9,176 nucleotides of DNA from an uncultured Clostridium sp. (GTDB taxonomy: Bacteria; Bacillota; Clostridia; Lachnospirales; Lachnospiraceae): NCBI GenBank assembly GCA_900553925.1, contig USFH01000088.1:1-9176 (forward strand), given 5' to 3'. The translations under genes were made by a program, and so were the position numbers. Below the pieces are notes generated by a model. The model made no database searches. It was given only the letters and a program-made list of their open reading frames with translations, and was not told the DNA's origin. Of the stretch, positions 1 to 5,556 are shown piece by piece. The first letter of the stretch is position 1, and the number at the start of each line of letters is the position of its first letter.

Positions 1-354
1 CTGCCCGGCGAGACGGAAGCGGATATGCTTGCGACGGTACGGTATGTGTGTGGACAGCAGGCAAAACCGTTTGGAATCAAATTGCAGCTGCTGCACGTGC
101 TGCGTGGTACCGATCTGTATGAGGATTATGCGGCAGGAAAATTCGAAGTGCTGTCCGAGGATGCATATATCGAGCTTGTCATCCGATGTCTCGAAGTCAT
201 TCCGGATGATATTGTGATCCATCGTGTCACCGGAGACGGTCCAAAAAATATTTTAGCCGCTCCGCTCTGGTCGGGCAACAAACGACACGTATTAAATACC
301 CTTCACCAGAAGATGAAAATCGAAAAAAGAGAACAGGGTACATGGGCAAAATAA
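1..354 (+). CDS. YhcC-like radical SAM protein (TIGR01212 family), C-terminal part
   Basis: The frame is open from the first base, so the gene starts upstream of the window; 117 residues are visible, ending at TAA 352-354. The fragment opens with LPGET, then GIKLQLLHVLRGTDLYEDY, a CLEVIP stretch, VIHRVTGDGPKNILAAPLW and SGNKRHVLN. These are recognisable C-terminal blocks of the TIGR01212 (E. coli YhcC-type) radical SAM family. The 4Fe-4S CxxxCxxC motif of such enzymes lies N-terminally and is not in view. The biochemical role of this family is poorly defined; a role in RNA or sulfur chemistry is sometimes assumed, but nothing here shows it. It is separated from the downstream pilus genes by a terminator and a 365-base gap, so it is probably an unrelated neighbour. 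Family assignment is confident, function is not. Confidence 0.85.
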   Translation: MPGETEADMLATVRYVCGQQAKPFGIKLQLLHVLRGTDLYEDYAAGKFEVLSEDAYIELVIRCLEVIPDDIVIHRVTGDGPKNILAAPLWSGNKRHVLNTLHQKMKIEKREQGTWAK

Positions 355-375
355 AAAAAGTTTTGCCCATTTTTT
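342..375 (+). terminator. Rho-independent terminator overlapping the yhcC-like stop codon
   Basis: The arm ATGGGCAAAA (342-351) is a perfect 10-bp inverted repeat of TTTTGCCCAT (361-370). The loop (352-360) is A-rich and begins with the stop codon itself, and six T residues follow (370-375). This is a textbook intrinsic terminator whose 5' arm is made from the last codons of the gene. It should insulate the upstream gene from the pilus operon. Confidence 0.9.
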
Positions 376-417
376 CTAGTATTTATGCGGGCTCCCGTAA
401 ATGTTCAAATTTTACAC

Positions 418-447
418 TTTACAAATATACACAGGCCATGCTATAGT
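418..447 (+). promoter_or_regulatory. Candidate sigma-A promoter for the tad-like operon
   Basis: TTTACA (418-423) resembles the TTGACA -35 box. It is followed after 18 bases by TATAGT (442-447), one mismatch from the TATAAT -10 box. Upstream sequence is AT-rich. Transcription would start near 454. It is the best-spaced pair I found in the gap, but it rests on pattern only, and a second TTTACA at 411-416 shows how easily such boxes arise in AT-rich DNA. Confidence 0.45.
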
Positions 448-516
448 CGGCTTGTGGTCAAGAATCGTTGTTCTGGCGTAGTTTGGTCACAGTCTAAAAA
501 TTAAAACGTTCATAAT

Positions 517-677
517 GTTTTCCAATCATTTGTTTAACCAGTTTTAACAATTTTCAAGGAAATACCCAACAAAGAATTTGCAGAGTTATGTAATTAACTA
601 TGCCTTTATTAAGCTCTGTCTTTTTTAGCATTTTTTAGAAAATGAATAAGCCGAAACGAACAAAATGATTGGAAAAC
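517..677. repeat. Long-range inverted repeat in the operon leader
   Basis: Positions 517-531 (GTTTTCCAATCATTT) are an exact reverse complement of 663-677 (AAATGATTGGAAAAC). The match extends by three more pairs (532-534 with 659-661) if A662 is bulged. The arms are 131 bases apart. In RNA this would close a large loop that contains the candidate terminator at 580-626. In DNA it could be two operators in opposite orientation. A 15-base exact match this close by is unlikely by chance even in AT-rich sequence, but its function is unknown. Confidence 0.55.
580..626 (+). terminator. Candidate leader terminator or attenuator
   Basis: GCAGAGTT (580-587) can pair with AGCTCTGT (612-619): six Watson-Crick pairs and two G-U pairs around a 24-base loop. 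After C620 come six T residues (621-626), and more T-runs follow at 631-636. The loop contains its own AGTTA/TAACT complementarity. The stem is weak for a strong terminator, but its position between the candidate promoter and the first gene would suit conditional termination. The evidence is hand pairing only. Confidence 0.3.
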
Positions 678-719
678 TGCATGATATTTACACGTTGACT
701 GAGACGGAAACGGAGGTGC

Positions 720-1214
720 GTGATCTGGAAAATTATATTTGGTTTATGGTTGACGGGTGCGGTCGTGGCGGACCTTAGCACATATAAAATCCCGAACCGG
801 CTCTGCCTGTGTATGGCAGTAAATGGTGTGGCGATGCAGCTGTATCTGCATGGGGCGAAGGGTATGATCGATGCGGGCATTGGAATGGGAATTCCGTTTG
901 CGGTGTTGTTCGTATTATTTGCAGCGCGGGTGCTTGGCGCAGGCGATATCAAGCTGCTCAGTGCGGCAGGGACGTTCGTTGGTACGGGTATTGGTTCGGT
1001 GCTGCTCTACACCTGCATCTGTGCAGGCGTGACAGCGGTTTTGAAGTTGACCTGGGTTGTGCATTCGAACCGGAAGAAGGAATGCACAGAATGGGGAAAG
1101 CAATCTGGCACAGCCGGACTATGGGAGAAGCTTGCCGGAGTGAAAACAGCTACAAGGATGCATATGTCAGTCCCGATTGCGTGTGGGTGTGTGATATATA
1201 TGATCGCGGTCTGA
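720..1214 (+). CDS. tadV: A24 prepilin peptidase (TadV/CpaA-like)
   Basis: Polytopic membrane aspartyl protease that removes the short leader from type IV prepilins at the cytoplasmic face. The 164-residue protein has both catalytic aspartates expected of the A24 family: D18 in ADLSTYKIPN, directly after the first membrane segment, and D76 in GAGDIK (residues 73-78). Further hydrophobic segments are at about 51-71 and 82-112, and the C-terminus has the MSVPIA motif before a last membrane segment. Length fits the short TadV type, which lacks the N-methylase domain of PilD. The GTG at 720 is chosen because it precedes the first membrane segment with a natural length and because an in-frame TGA lies at 696-698. 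The GGAGG at 712-716 is only 3 bases away, a rather short spacing. It opens the operon and would process the Flp1 and TadE-like proteins encoded downstream. Confidence 0.9.
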   Translation: MIWKIIFGLWLTGAVVADLSTYKIPNRLCLCMAVNGVAMQLYLHGAKGMIDAGIGMGIPFAVLFVLFAARVLGAGDIKLLSAAGTFVGTGIGSVLLYTCICAGVTAVLKLTWVVHSNRKKECTEWGKQSGTAGLWEKLAGVKTATRMHMSVPIACGCVIYMIAV

Positions 1215-1254
1215 CATAGTACGTGCAGGAGCAGCCTGCGGAAAGGAAGGTTTT

Positions 1255-2130
1255 ATGGCATATAAAGTTTGTCTGTTGGATAGTGATTCGGCGTATCAGC
1301 GGGCGCTGATGCAATATCTGAATATGCGAGCGGCGATACCGGTGCAGTTATATGCATTTACAACAGCGGAAAGCTATGCTGCCTTCCGGGAAACAGCGGT
1401 TCCGGAGCTTCTGCTCGTGGGTGAAGAATATGCGGACTGGACGGATATCTGTCCGGTGTGCGTGCTTGCAAAACAGCGGGAATATACCGGAAAGCAGAAG
1501 TCTTTGTTCCGGTATCAGGGTGTGGAGCTGCTCGTCAAAAGCATGTTGGAGATTATAGAGCAGGGACAGAAGAAGACAGTTGATGGTCCGGCGGTATATG
1601 CGGTGCATTCTCCACTCGGACGGTGTGGGAAGACGCAGTTCGCAAAGGAGGTATGCAGACGGTATGCGAAGGGCTTGTATGTAAACTGGGAAGGGATTCC
1701 GGAGAGACTCTGTGAATCCACGGATGCCGATATGGGTAACCAGCTTCTCTATTGTCTGAAAAGCAGAAATGAGGCGTATATCACATGGCTGATGGAACAG
1801 GGATGTACAGCAATTCCGCCACCGGACGGGTATCTGGATATCCGGCAGATCGAGAAAGCGGATCTCGCATGGTTTCAGGAAGCAATCCGGGAGCATACGG
1901 ATTACGAAGTGGTGGTATTTGATATTGGAACGATGGTGGTTGGGACGTATGGAATCTTCAGTGCATTTGACCGGGTGATGGTGCCTGTGCTGAATGATCC
2001 GGTCTCGATGGCCAAGACAGCGGTTTTTTCAGAGCTTGTAACACAGGCTTGCGGGCAGATTCCACAGCTCGTGTATGTGCCGATGGAGGGCTGCCCGGTG
2101 GAAGAACTTGTGAACAGGTATGTGAGGTAG
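1255..2130 (+). CDS. tadZ: TadZ/CpaE-like atypical ParA-family ATPase
   Basis: TadZ/CpaE proteins localise the Tad machine and pair a receiver-like N-terminal domain with a ParA/MinD-type ATPase domain. In this 291-residue protein the N-terminus (YKVCLLDSD, residues 3-11, then a short domain to about 105) resembles a degenerate receiver fold. The ATPase part follows, with P-loop SPLGRCGKT (119-127) and the hydrophobic strand VVVFDIG (219-225). The P-loop keeps the GKT core, but the signature lysine of the deviant Walker motif (KGGxGKT) is replaced by Leu121. I believe this is common in clostridial TadZ homologues. A ribosome binding site AAGGAAGG (1243-1250) lies 4 bases before the ATG. The gene starts 40 bases after the peptidase gene and ends 2 bases before tadA. 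It is diverged from proteobacterial CpaE, so partner and localisation roles are inferred. Confidence 0.82.
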   Translation: MAYKVCLLDSDSAYQRALMQYLNMRAAIPVQLYAFTTAESYAAFRETAVPELLLVGEEYADWTDICPVCVLAKQREYTGKQKSLFRYQGVELLVKSMLEIIEQGQKKTVDGPAVYAVHSPLGRCGKTQFAKEVCRRYAKGLYVNWEGIPERLCESTDADMGNQLLYCLKSRNEAYITWLMEQGCTAIPPPDGYLDIRQIEKADLAWFQEAIREHTDYEVVVFDIGTMVVGTYGIFSAFDRVMVPVLNDPVSMAKTAVFSELVTQACGQIPQLVYVPMEGCPVEELVNRYVR

Positions 2131-2132
2131 AT

Positions 2133-3380
2133 ATGGAGTTACAGTCGTTGCGTGAAAAACTGAAGATGAATGTAATGGCACGGATAGACCTGACGCGTGA
2201 TATGGAGGATGCGGAGATTGGCAGGATTATTGACCAATGCATCATGGAGGAGACTCGGGAAGTATATGTGCCGCTCAAAGAGAAGGTTGGACTGCGGGTG
2301 GAACTGTTTAACAGTCTGCGCCGGCTCGATATTCTTACGGAGCTGCTCGAGGATGAGACAGTCACGGAAATCATGGTTAACAGTGTGGAAGATATCTTCG
2401 TGGAACGAGCGGGAGTCATTACCCGGTACGAGAAGGCGTTCTCCTCCGAGGAGCGCCTGCTGACCGTGATCCAGCATATTGTGGGAGACTGCAACCGGAG
2501 AATCAATGCAGCCAGTCCAATCGTGGATGCGAGACTGCAGGATGGGTCGCGTGTCAATATTGTGACTCGTCCGGTGTCACTGGGAGGCCCGGTCATCACA
2601 ATCCGGCGGTTTCCGAAGAGGCGGATTGATATGCAGAGGCTGATCGAATTGGAAAGCCTGGATGCGGATGTCGCGAAGGTGCTCGAGCTTCTCGTGCAGG
2701 CGAAATACAACATCTTCATCTCGGGAGGAACGGGATCGGGCAAGACAACTATGCTGAATGTGTTGACGGATTTTGTGCCGAAGGAGGAGCGGATCATCAC
2801 GATCGAGGATGCGGCAGAATTGCAGATCCGGGGAGTGGAGAATCTGGTGCGGCTGGAGGCACGGATGGCGAATCTGGAAGGTGAAAATGAGATTACGATC
2901 AGGGATCTGATCAAGACAAGTCTCCGGATGCGGCCGGACCGGATCATCGTCGGAGAGGTGCGGGATGCGGCAGCTATCGATATGCTGGCAGCGATGAACA
3001 CCGGACACGACGGATCAATCTCGACCGGGCATGCGAACTCGGCAGAGGATATGCTTCTCAGACTGGAGACGATGGTGTTGATGGGACTTGAGATACCGCT
3101 TGTGGCTGTGCGCAGACAGATTGCTTCGGCGGTTGATGTTGTGATTCATGTGAGCCGGCTGCGTGACCGGACACGGAAAGTGGTAAAGATATGTGAGGTA
3201 ATTGGTATGGAACATGGAGAAATAAAATTAAGTACATTGTTTGAGTATCAGGAGACAGGAATGAAGAATGGGCGTGTGCAGGGAGCCATGCGCAAGGTAC
3301 ATGATCTGATCCATATGGAGAAGCTGGCAAGTGCCGGCATGGTGGATGTGTATGAGGAGGTGGTCTGTGGACTATCGTAG
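2133..3380 (+). CDS. tadA: TadA/CpaF-type secretion motor ATPase
   Basis: Hexameric cytoplasmic ATPase of the type II/IV secretion superfamily that powers pilin polymerisation through the TadB/TadC platform. The 415-residue protein has the expected order: an N-terminal helical region and N-domain (LLEDETVTEIMVN, 71-83; ASPIVDARLQDGSRVNIV, 127-144; ITIRRF, 155-160), Walker A GGTGSGKTT (198-206), Asp box TIEDAAEL (223-230), Walker B region RIIVGEVR (270-277) and His box TGHDGSISTGHAN (290-302). All key motifs are intact. The ATG at 2133 is chosen although the frame is open further upstream: the longer version would overlap tadZ by more than 80 bases, whereas GAGGT (2124-2128) sits just before 2133 and the resulting N-terminus matches the family. 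The 3' end overlaps tadB by 14 bases, suggesting translational coupling. Confidence 0.96.
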   Translation: MELQSLREKLKMNVMARIDLTRDMEDAEIGRIIDQCIMEETREVYVPLKEKVGLRVELFNSLRRLDILTELLEDETVTEIMVNSVEDIFVERAGVITRYEKAFSSEERLLTVIQHIVGDCNRRINAASPIVDARLQDGSRVNIVTRPVSLGGPVITIRRFPKRRIDMQRLIELESLDADVAKVLELLVQAKYNIFISGGTGSGKTTMLNVLTDFVPKEERIITIEDAAELQIRGVENLVRLEARMANLEGENEITIRDLIKTSLRMRPDRIIVGEVRDAAAIDMLAAMNTGHDGSISTGHANSAEDMLLRLETMVLMGLEIPLVAVRRQIASAVDVVIHVSRLRDRTRKVVKICEVIGMEHGEIKLSTLFEYQETGMKNGRVQGAMRKVHDLIHMEKLASAGMVDVYEEVVCGLS

Positions 3381-4095
3381 ATGCACAATGACGGCACAAC
3401 ACTGGGTGGAGCTTGGGATACAGTGCGTTGGAATCGGCGTACTTGTGAGCACGCTTGTTTACCGGTCCTGGTGGGGGATGCTTAGCATCTGTGTAGGGGC
3501 GCCGCTGCTCTGGCGAAGGGACAGGCGCATATGGATATGGCAGAAGAAAGAACAGCTGAAGCAGGAATTCCGGGAAGTCATGGAGATCGTATCCGGAGGC
3601 TTACATGCCGGGTATTCTCTGGAAAATGCGTTTCTGTCAGCCCGCGCGACTGCGGACCGGGAATACCCGCTTATGAGCAGGGAGCTTACATTGCTTGCCA
3701 ATGGACTTTCCTGTAGAAAAAGGCTGGAAGAGCTTCTGCTTGAATTCGGCAGGAGAAGTGGAGTTCCGGAGATCATGGAATTCGCAGGTTTAGTGGAGAC
3801 AGCCAAGGTATACGGGGGAAATATCCCCCAGCTGATCCGGCAGATGACGGAGAATTTCGCACAGACAGAACAATTAGAGGCGGAGATACAGACGGTGATT
3901 GCAGCCAAGCGGTTAGAGGGAAGAATCATGCTTGTAGTTCCATTTGCGATTTTGCTGTATTTCCGGGTTCTGAATCCATCCTATATGCAGGTGCTTTACC
4001 ACACAATAGCCGGAAGATGCTGCATGACGATCTGTGTGCTTATTATTGCAGCGTGTGCCGGGTGGATTGATAAAATAGTAAGAATTGAGGTGTAA
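3367..4095 (+). CDS. tadB: TadB-like inner-membrane platform protein (T2SSF domain)
   Basis: TadB and TadC form the membrane platform on which TadA acts. This 242-residue protein has N-terminal hydrophobic segments (about 12-49) with the basic stretch RRDRR at 50-54. A type II secretion F domain follows (about 68-195): FREVMEIVSGGLHAGYSLENAF near its start and GLVETAKVYGGNIPQLI (141-157) are typical TadB blocks. Two C-terminal membrane segments lie at about 187-203 and 216-234. The GTG at 3367 is chosen because GAGGAGGT (3354-3361) lies 5 bases upstream inside tadA; the alternative ATG at 3388 has no recognisable ribosome binding site. The resulting 14-base overlap with tadA suggests coupled translation and balanced dosage. 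Confidence 0.92.
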   Translation: MDYRRCTMTAQHWVELGIQCVGIGVLVSTLVYRSWWGMLSICVGAPLLWRRDRRIWIWQKKEQLKQEFREVMEIVSGGLHAGYSLENAFLSARATADREYPLMSRELTLLANGLSCRKRLEELLLEFGRRSGVPEIMEFAGLVETAKVYGGNIPQLIRQMTENFAQTEQLEAEIQTVIAAKRLEGRIMLVVPFAILLYFRVLNPSYMQVLYHTIAGRCCMTICVLIIAACAGWIDKIVRIEV

Positions 4096-4098
4096 AAT

Positions 4099-5349
4099 AT
4101 GGTGTTTTTTGTTGTGGTGCAGGTCGTGGCGATTGGGCTTGCGATTCTGTCACGGATTCACTTTAGCAAATACAAAGTATGGATCCGGTATGTGGTTGTG
4201 ATTTTGCTGGTAAGTTCCGTATGTGCACAGGTTTTATATGTACGGGAACAATCTGGTGGTGCAGACAGACAAGCGGTGCTGCCGCGTGCGGATTATGACG
4301 GAGAAGCAAGGACAGAAGACATTCAACTATCCATTGATGACAAAGAATACTCGTATGCCATGGAAATAGAACCAAGGGAATATACAGAGGAAGAATTCTA
4401 CAGACTGGCGGAAAAACAGGGGAACAATCTGGAAGCGGCGATATTGGGAAAAAATCCGGATCCGGAACATGTGACGGAGGATCTTGATCTGCCGGACGAG
4501 GATGCGGATGGTGTGTTTACATACACCTGGTGGTCAGACAGACCGGACATTGTAACATCCTACGGGAAGGTATATTTGGAGGAGATCAAAGATCACGAGG
4601 TCGTGATTTTGAGTCTGGAAGTGTCCTACAGTACGTATAAGTATGAGCGGGATTTTCCTTTGGTAGTTGTGCAACAGATGCGTAGGAAAGATGCGATAGA
4701 GAATGTGCAGGAAATGCTTTTACGGTTAGAACAGGAAACGCGGACAGACAGCAGAGTAACATTGCCGGACACATATGAAAATGTAAAAATCCGGGTCCGG
4801 GAGAAGGGGATGCGTCCATCGATGCAGTGCCTTTTCCTCGGAATCATGCTGGCAGGTGCAGTATTTACCGTGTTGTATAGCAGAAACAGGGAACAACAGA
4901 AAAAGGATAACGATGCGCTGATTCGGGACTACCCTTTTTTGGTAAACCGGTTGTGGCTGCTGCTTGGAACAGGCATGACAGTACAGATGGGAATCAGGCA
5001 GATTATGTCAGAACTGAATGATAACGTGTGTTTAAAGAGAGAATTGGAATATGCAATCCATTGTCTGCAGACAGGCGGTGAAGAATCGCTGGTGTACGAA
5101 CAGCTGGGGCGGAGACTGAAGCTGCCAGAGTATAACCGCCTGTTCCGGCAGCTCGGACAGCATGTCCGTATAGGTACGAAGGATCTCAGAAATCTGATGG
5201 AGTTAGAGATGCAGACGGCCCTCAAAAAAAGGAGGGAGCTTGCAAAGAAAAAAGGAGAGGAGGCATCTACGAAGCTGTTGTTCCCAATGATTGTACTGCT
5301 TGCATTGGTTATGGTTTTGATTGTGTATCCGGCAATGACCGGCTTGTAG
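4099..5349 (+). CDS. tadC: TadC-like platform protein with an Ig-like ectodomain
   Basis: The C-terminal third is a TadC-type platform protein: a membrane segment at about 242-261, a cytoplasmic T2SSF-like domain (about 270-390; YPFLVNRLWLLLGTGMTVQMGIRQ and QTGGEESLVYEQLGRRLKLPEYNRLFRQLGQ) and a final membrane segment (394-413). The 416-residue length exceeds a plain TadC because of an N-terminal addition: two membrane segments (2-18 and 31-48) and then an acidic segment (50-238). The part at about 112-192 matches the pattern of atrophied bacterial Ig domains: a GKNPDP start, VTEDLDLP, YTWWSDRPDIVTSYGKVYL, then strands ending in DFPLVVV. Basic residues between segments 1 and 2 and after segment 3 place this domain outside by the positive-inside rule. 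GAGGTG (4087-4092) lies 6 bases before the ATG, and the gene starts 3 bases after tadB. TadC assignment is strong; the Ig call is by pattern. Confidence 0.88.
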   Translation: MVFFVVVQVVAIGLAILSRIHFSKYKVWIRYVVVILLVSSVCAQVLYVREQSGGADRQAVLPRADYDGEARTEDIQLSIDDKEYSYAMEIEPREYTEEEFYRLAEKQGNNLEAAILGKNPDPEHVTEDLDLPDEDADGVFTYTWWSDRPDIVTSYGKVYLEEIKDHEVVILSLEVSYSTYKYERDFPLVVVQQMRRKDAIENVQEMLLRLEQETRTDSRVTLPDTYENVKIRVREKGMRPSMQCLFLGIMLAGAVFTVLYSRNREQQKKDNDALIRDYPFLVNRLWLLLGTGMTVQMGIRQIMSELNDNVCLKRELEYAIHCLQTGGEESLVYEQLGRRLKLPEYNRLFRQLGQHVRIGTKDLRNLMELEMQTALKKRRELAKKKGEEASTKLLFPMIVLLALVMVLIVYPAMTGL

Positions 5350-5365
5350 AAAGGGTGTGATTGAT

Positions 5366-5539
5366 ATGGCTGCATGGAGACGATTTATGCAGGAGGAAGA
5401 CGGAATGGGCGTTGTGGAAGTGATATTGATTATCGTCGTACTGATTGCGATGGTAATTATATTCAAGCAACAGATTACAGCGTTAGTGCAGACGATCTGG
5501 ACGACCATTAACAAAGACGCGAAGAAGGTTTATTCGTAG
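5366..5539 (+). CDS. Flp1-family type IVb pilin (major pilin candidate)
   Basis: Small pilin of the Flp1-like family found in Firmicutes tad loci. The 57-residue precursor has a basic leader (MAAWRRFMQEEDG), then the prepilin peptidase site G13|MGVVE with glutamate at +5 (E18), and a continuous hydrophobic helix VEVILIIVVLIAMVIIF (17-33) with a short hydrophilic tail. The mature product would be 44 residues. ATG 5366 is preferred over the in-frame GTG 5357 because AAGGG (5351-5355) lies 10 bases before the ATG and would be too close to the GTG. A second in-frame ATG (5405) with a well-placed AGGAGGA (5391-5397) would start at the first residue of the mature pilin. The gene lies between tadC and the DUF5702 gene, the usual place for the pilin in this cluster type. 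Confidence 0.9.
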   Translation: MAAWRRFMQEEDGMGVVEVILIIVVLIAMVIIFKQQITALVQTIWTTINKDAKKVYS

Positions 5540-5556
5540 AAGGTCTGGAGGAGAAT

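Larger units (their letters stand above)
376..719 (+). other. Intergenic leader of the tad-like operon, no convincing gene
   Basis: This AT-rich stretch of 344 bases lies between the upstream terminator and the GTG start of the prepilin peptidase. It contains a candidate promoter, a candidate terminator and a long-range inverted repeat, listed separately. Only very short open frames occur: 10 codons from ATG 515 and 37 codons from ATG 665, the latter running into the peptidase gene. Neither has a good ribosome binding site. I looked for conserved pieces of c-di-GMP-I/II and other common riboswitches and did not recognise any. If the promoter call is right, the transcript carries an untranslated leader of roughly 265 bases, which is long enough for RNA-based control. 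Confidence 0.6.

Noticed and set aside
387..402. Second small hairpin after the yhcC-like terminator (CGGG/CCCG)
   Set aside because: The stem closes on a 2-base loop unless shortened, and no T-run follows, so it does not support a second terminator.
515..547. Ten-codon open frame in the leader as a possible leader peptide
   Set aside because: There is no ribosome binding site and no run of regulatory codons, so attenuation by a leader peptide is not supported.
665..778. Small + strand open frame of 37 codons from ATG 665, running into the peptidase gene
   Set aside because: There is no ribosome binding site upstream. The 3' third overlaps the first membrane segment of the peptidase in another frame, and the peptide resembles nothing known to me.
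2049..2132. Upstream extension of tadA to an in-frame ATG at 2049
   Set aside because: It would overlap tadZ by more than 80 bases. Family conservation begins near the ATG at 2133, which has its own GAGGT.
1958..3001. Long open frame (347 codons) on the minus strand opposite tadZ and tadA
   Set aside because: It lies opposite a fully motif-supported tadA. Its translation is rich in Ser, Arg and Ile with no family-like blocks, as expected for the antisense of GC-biased codons.
2577..3008. Minus-strand open frame (143 codons) opposite tadA
   Set aside because: The peptide is rich in His, Arg and Pro with no domain pattern, and it overlaps the conserved Walker region of tadA on the other strand.
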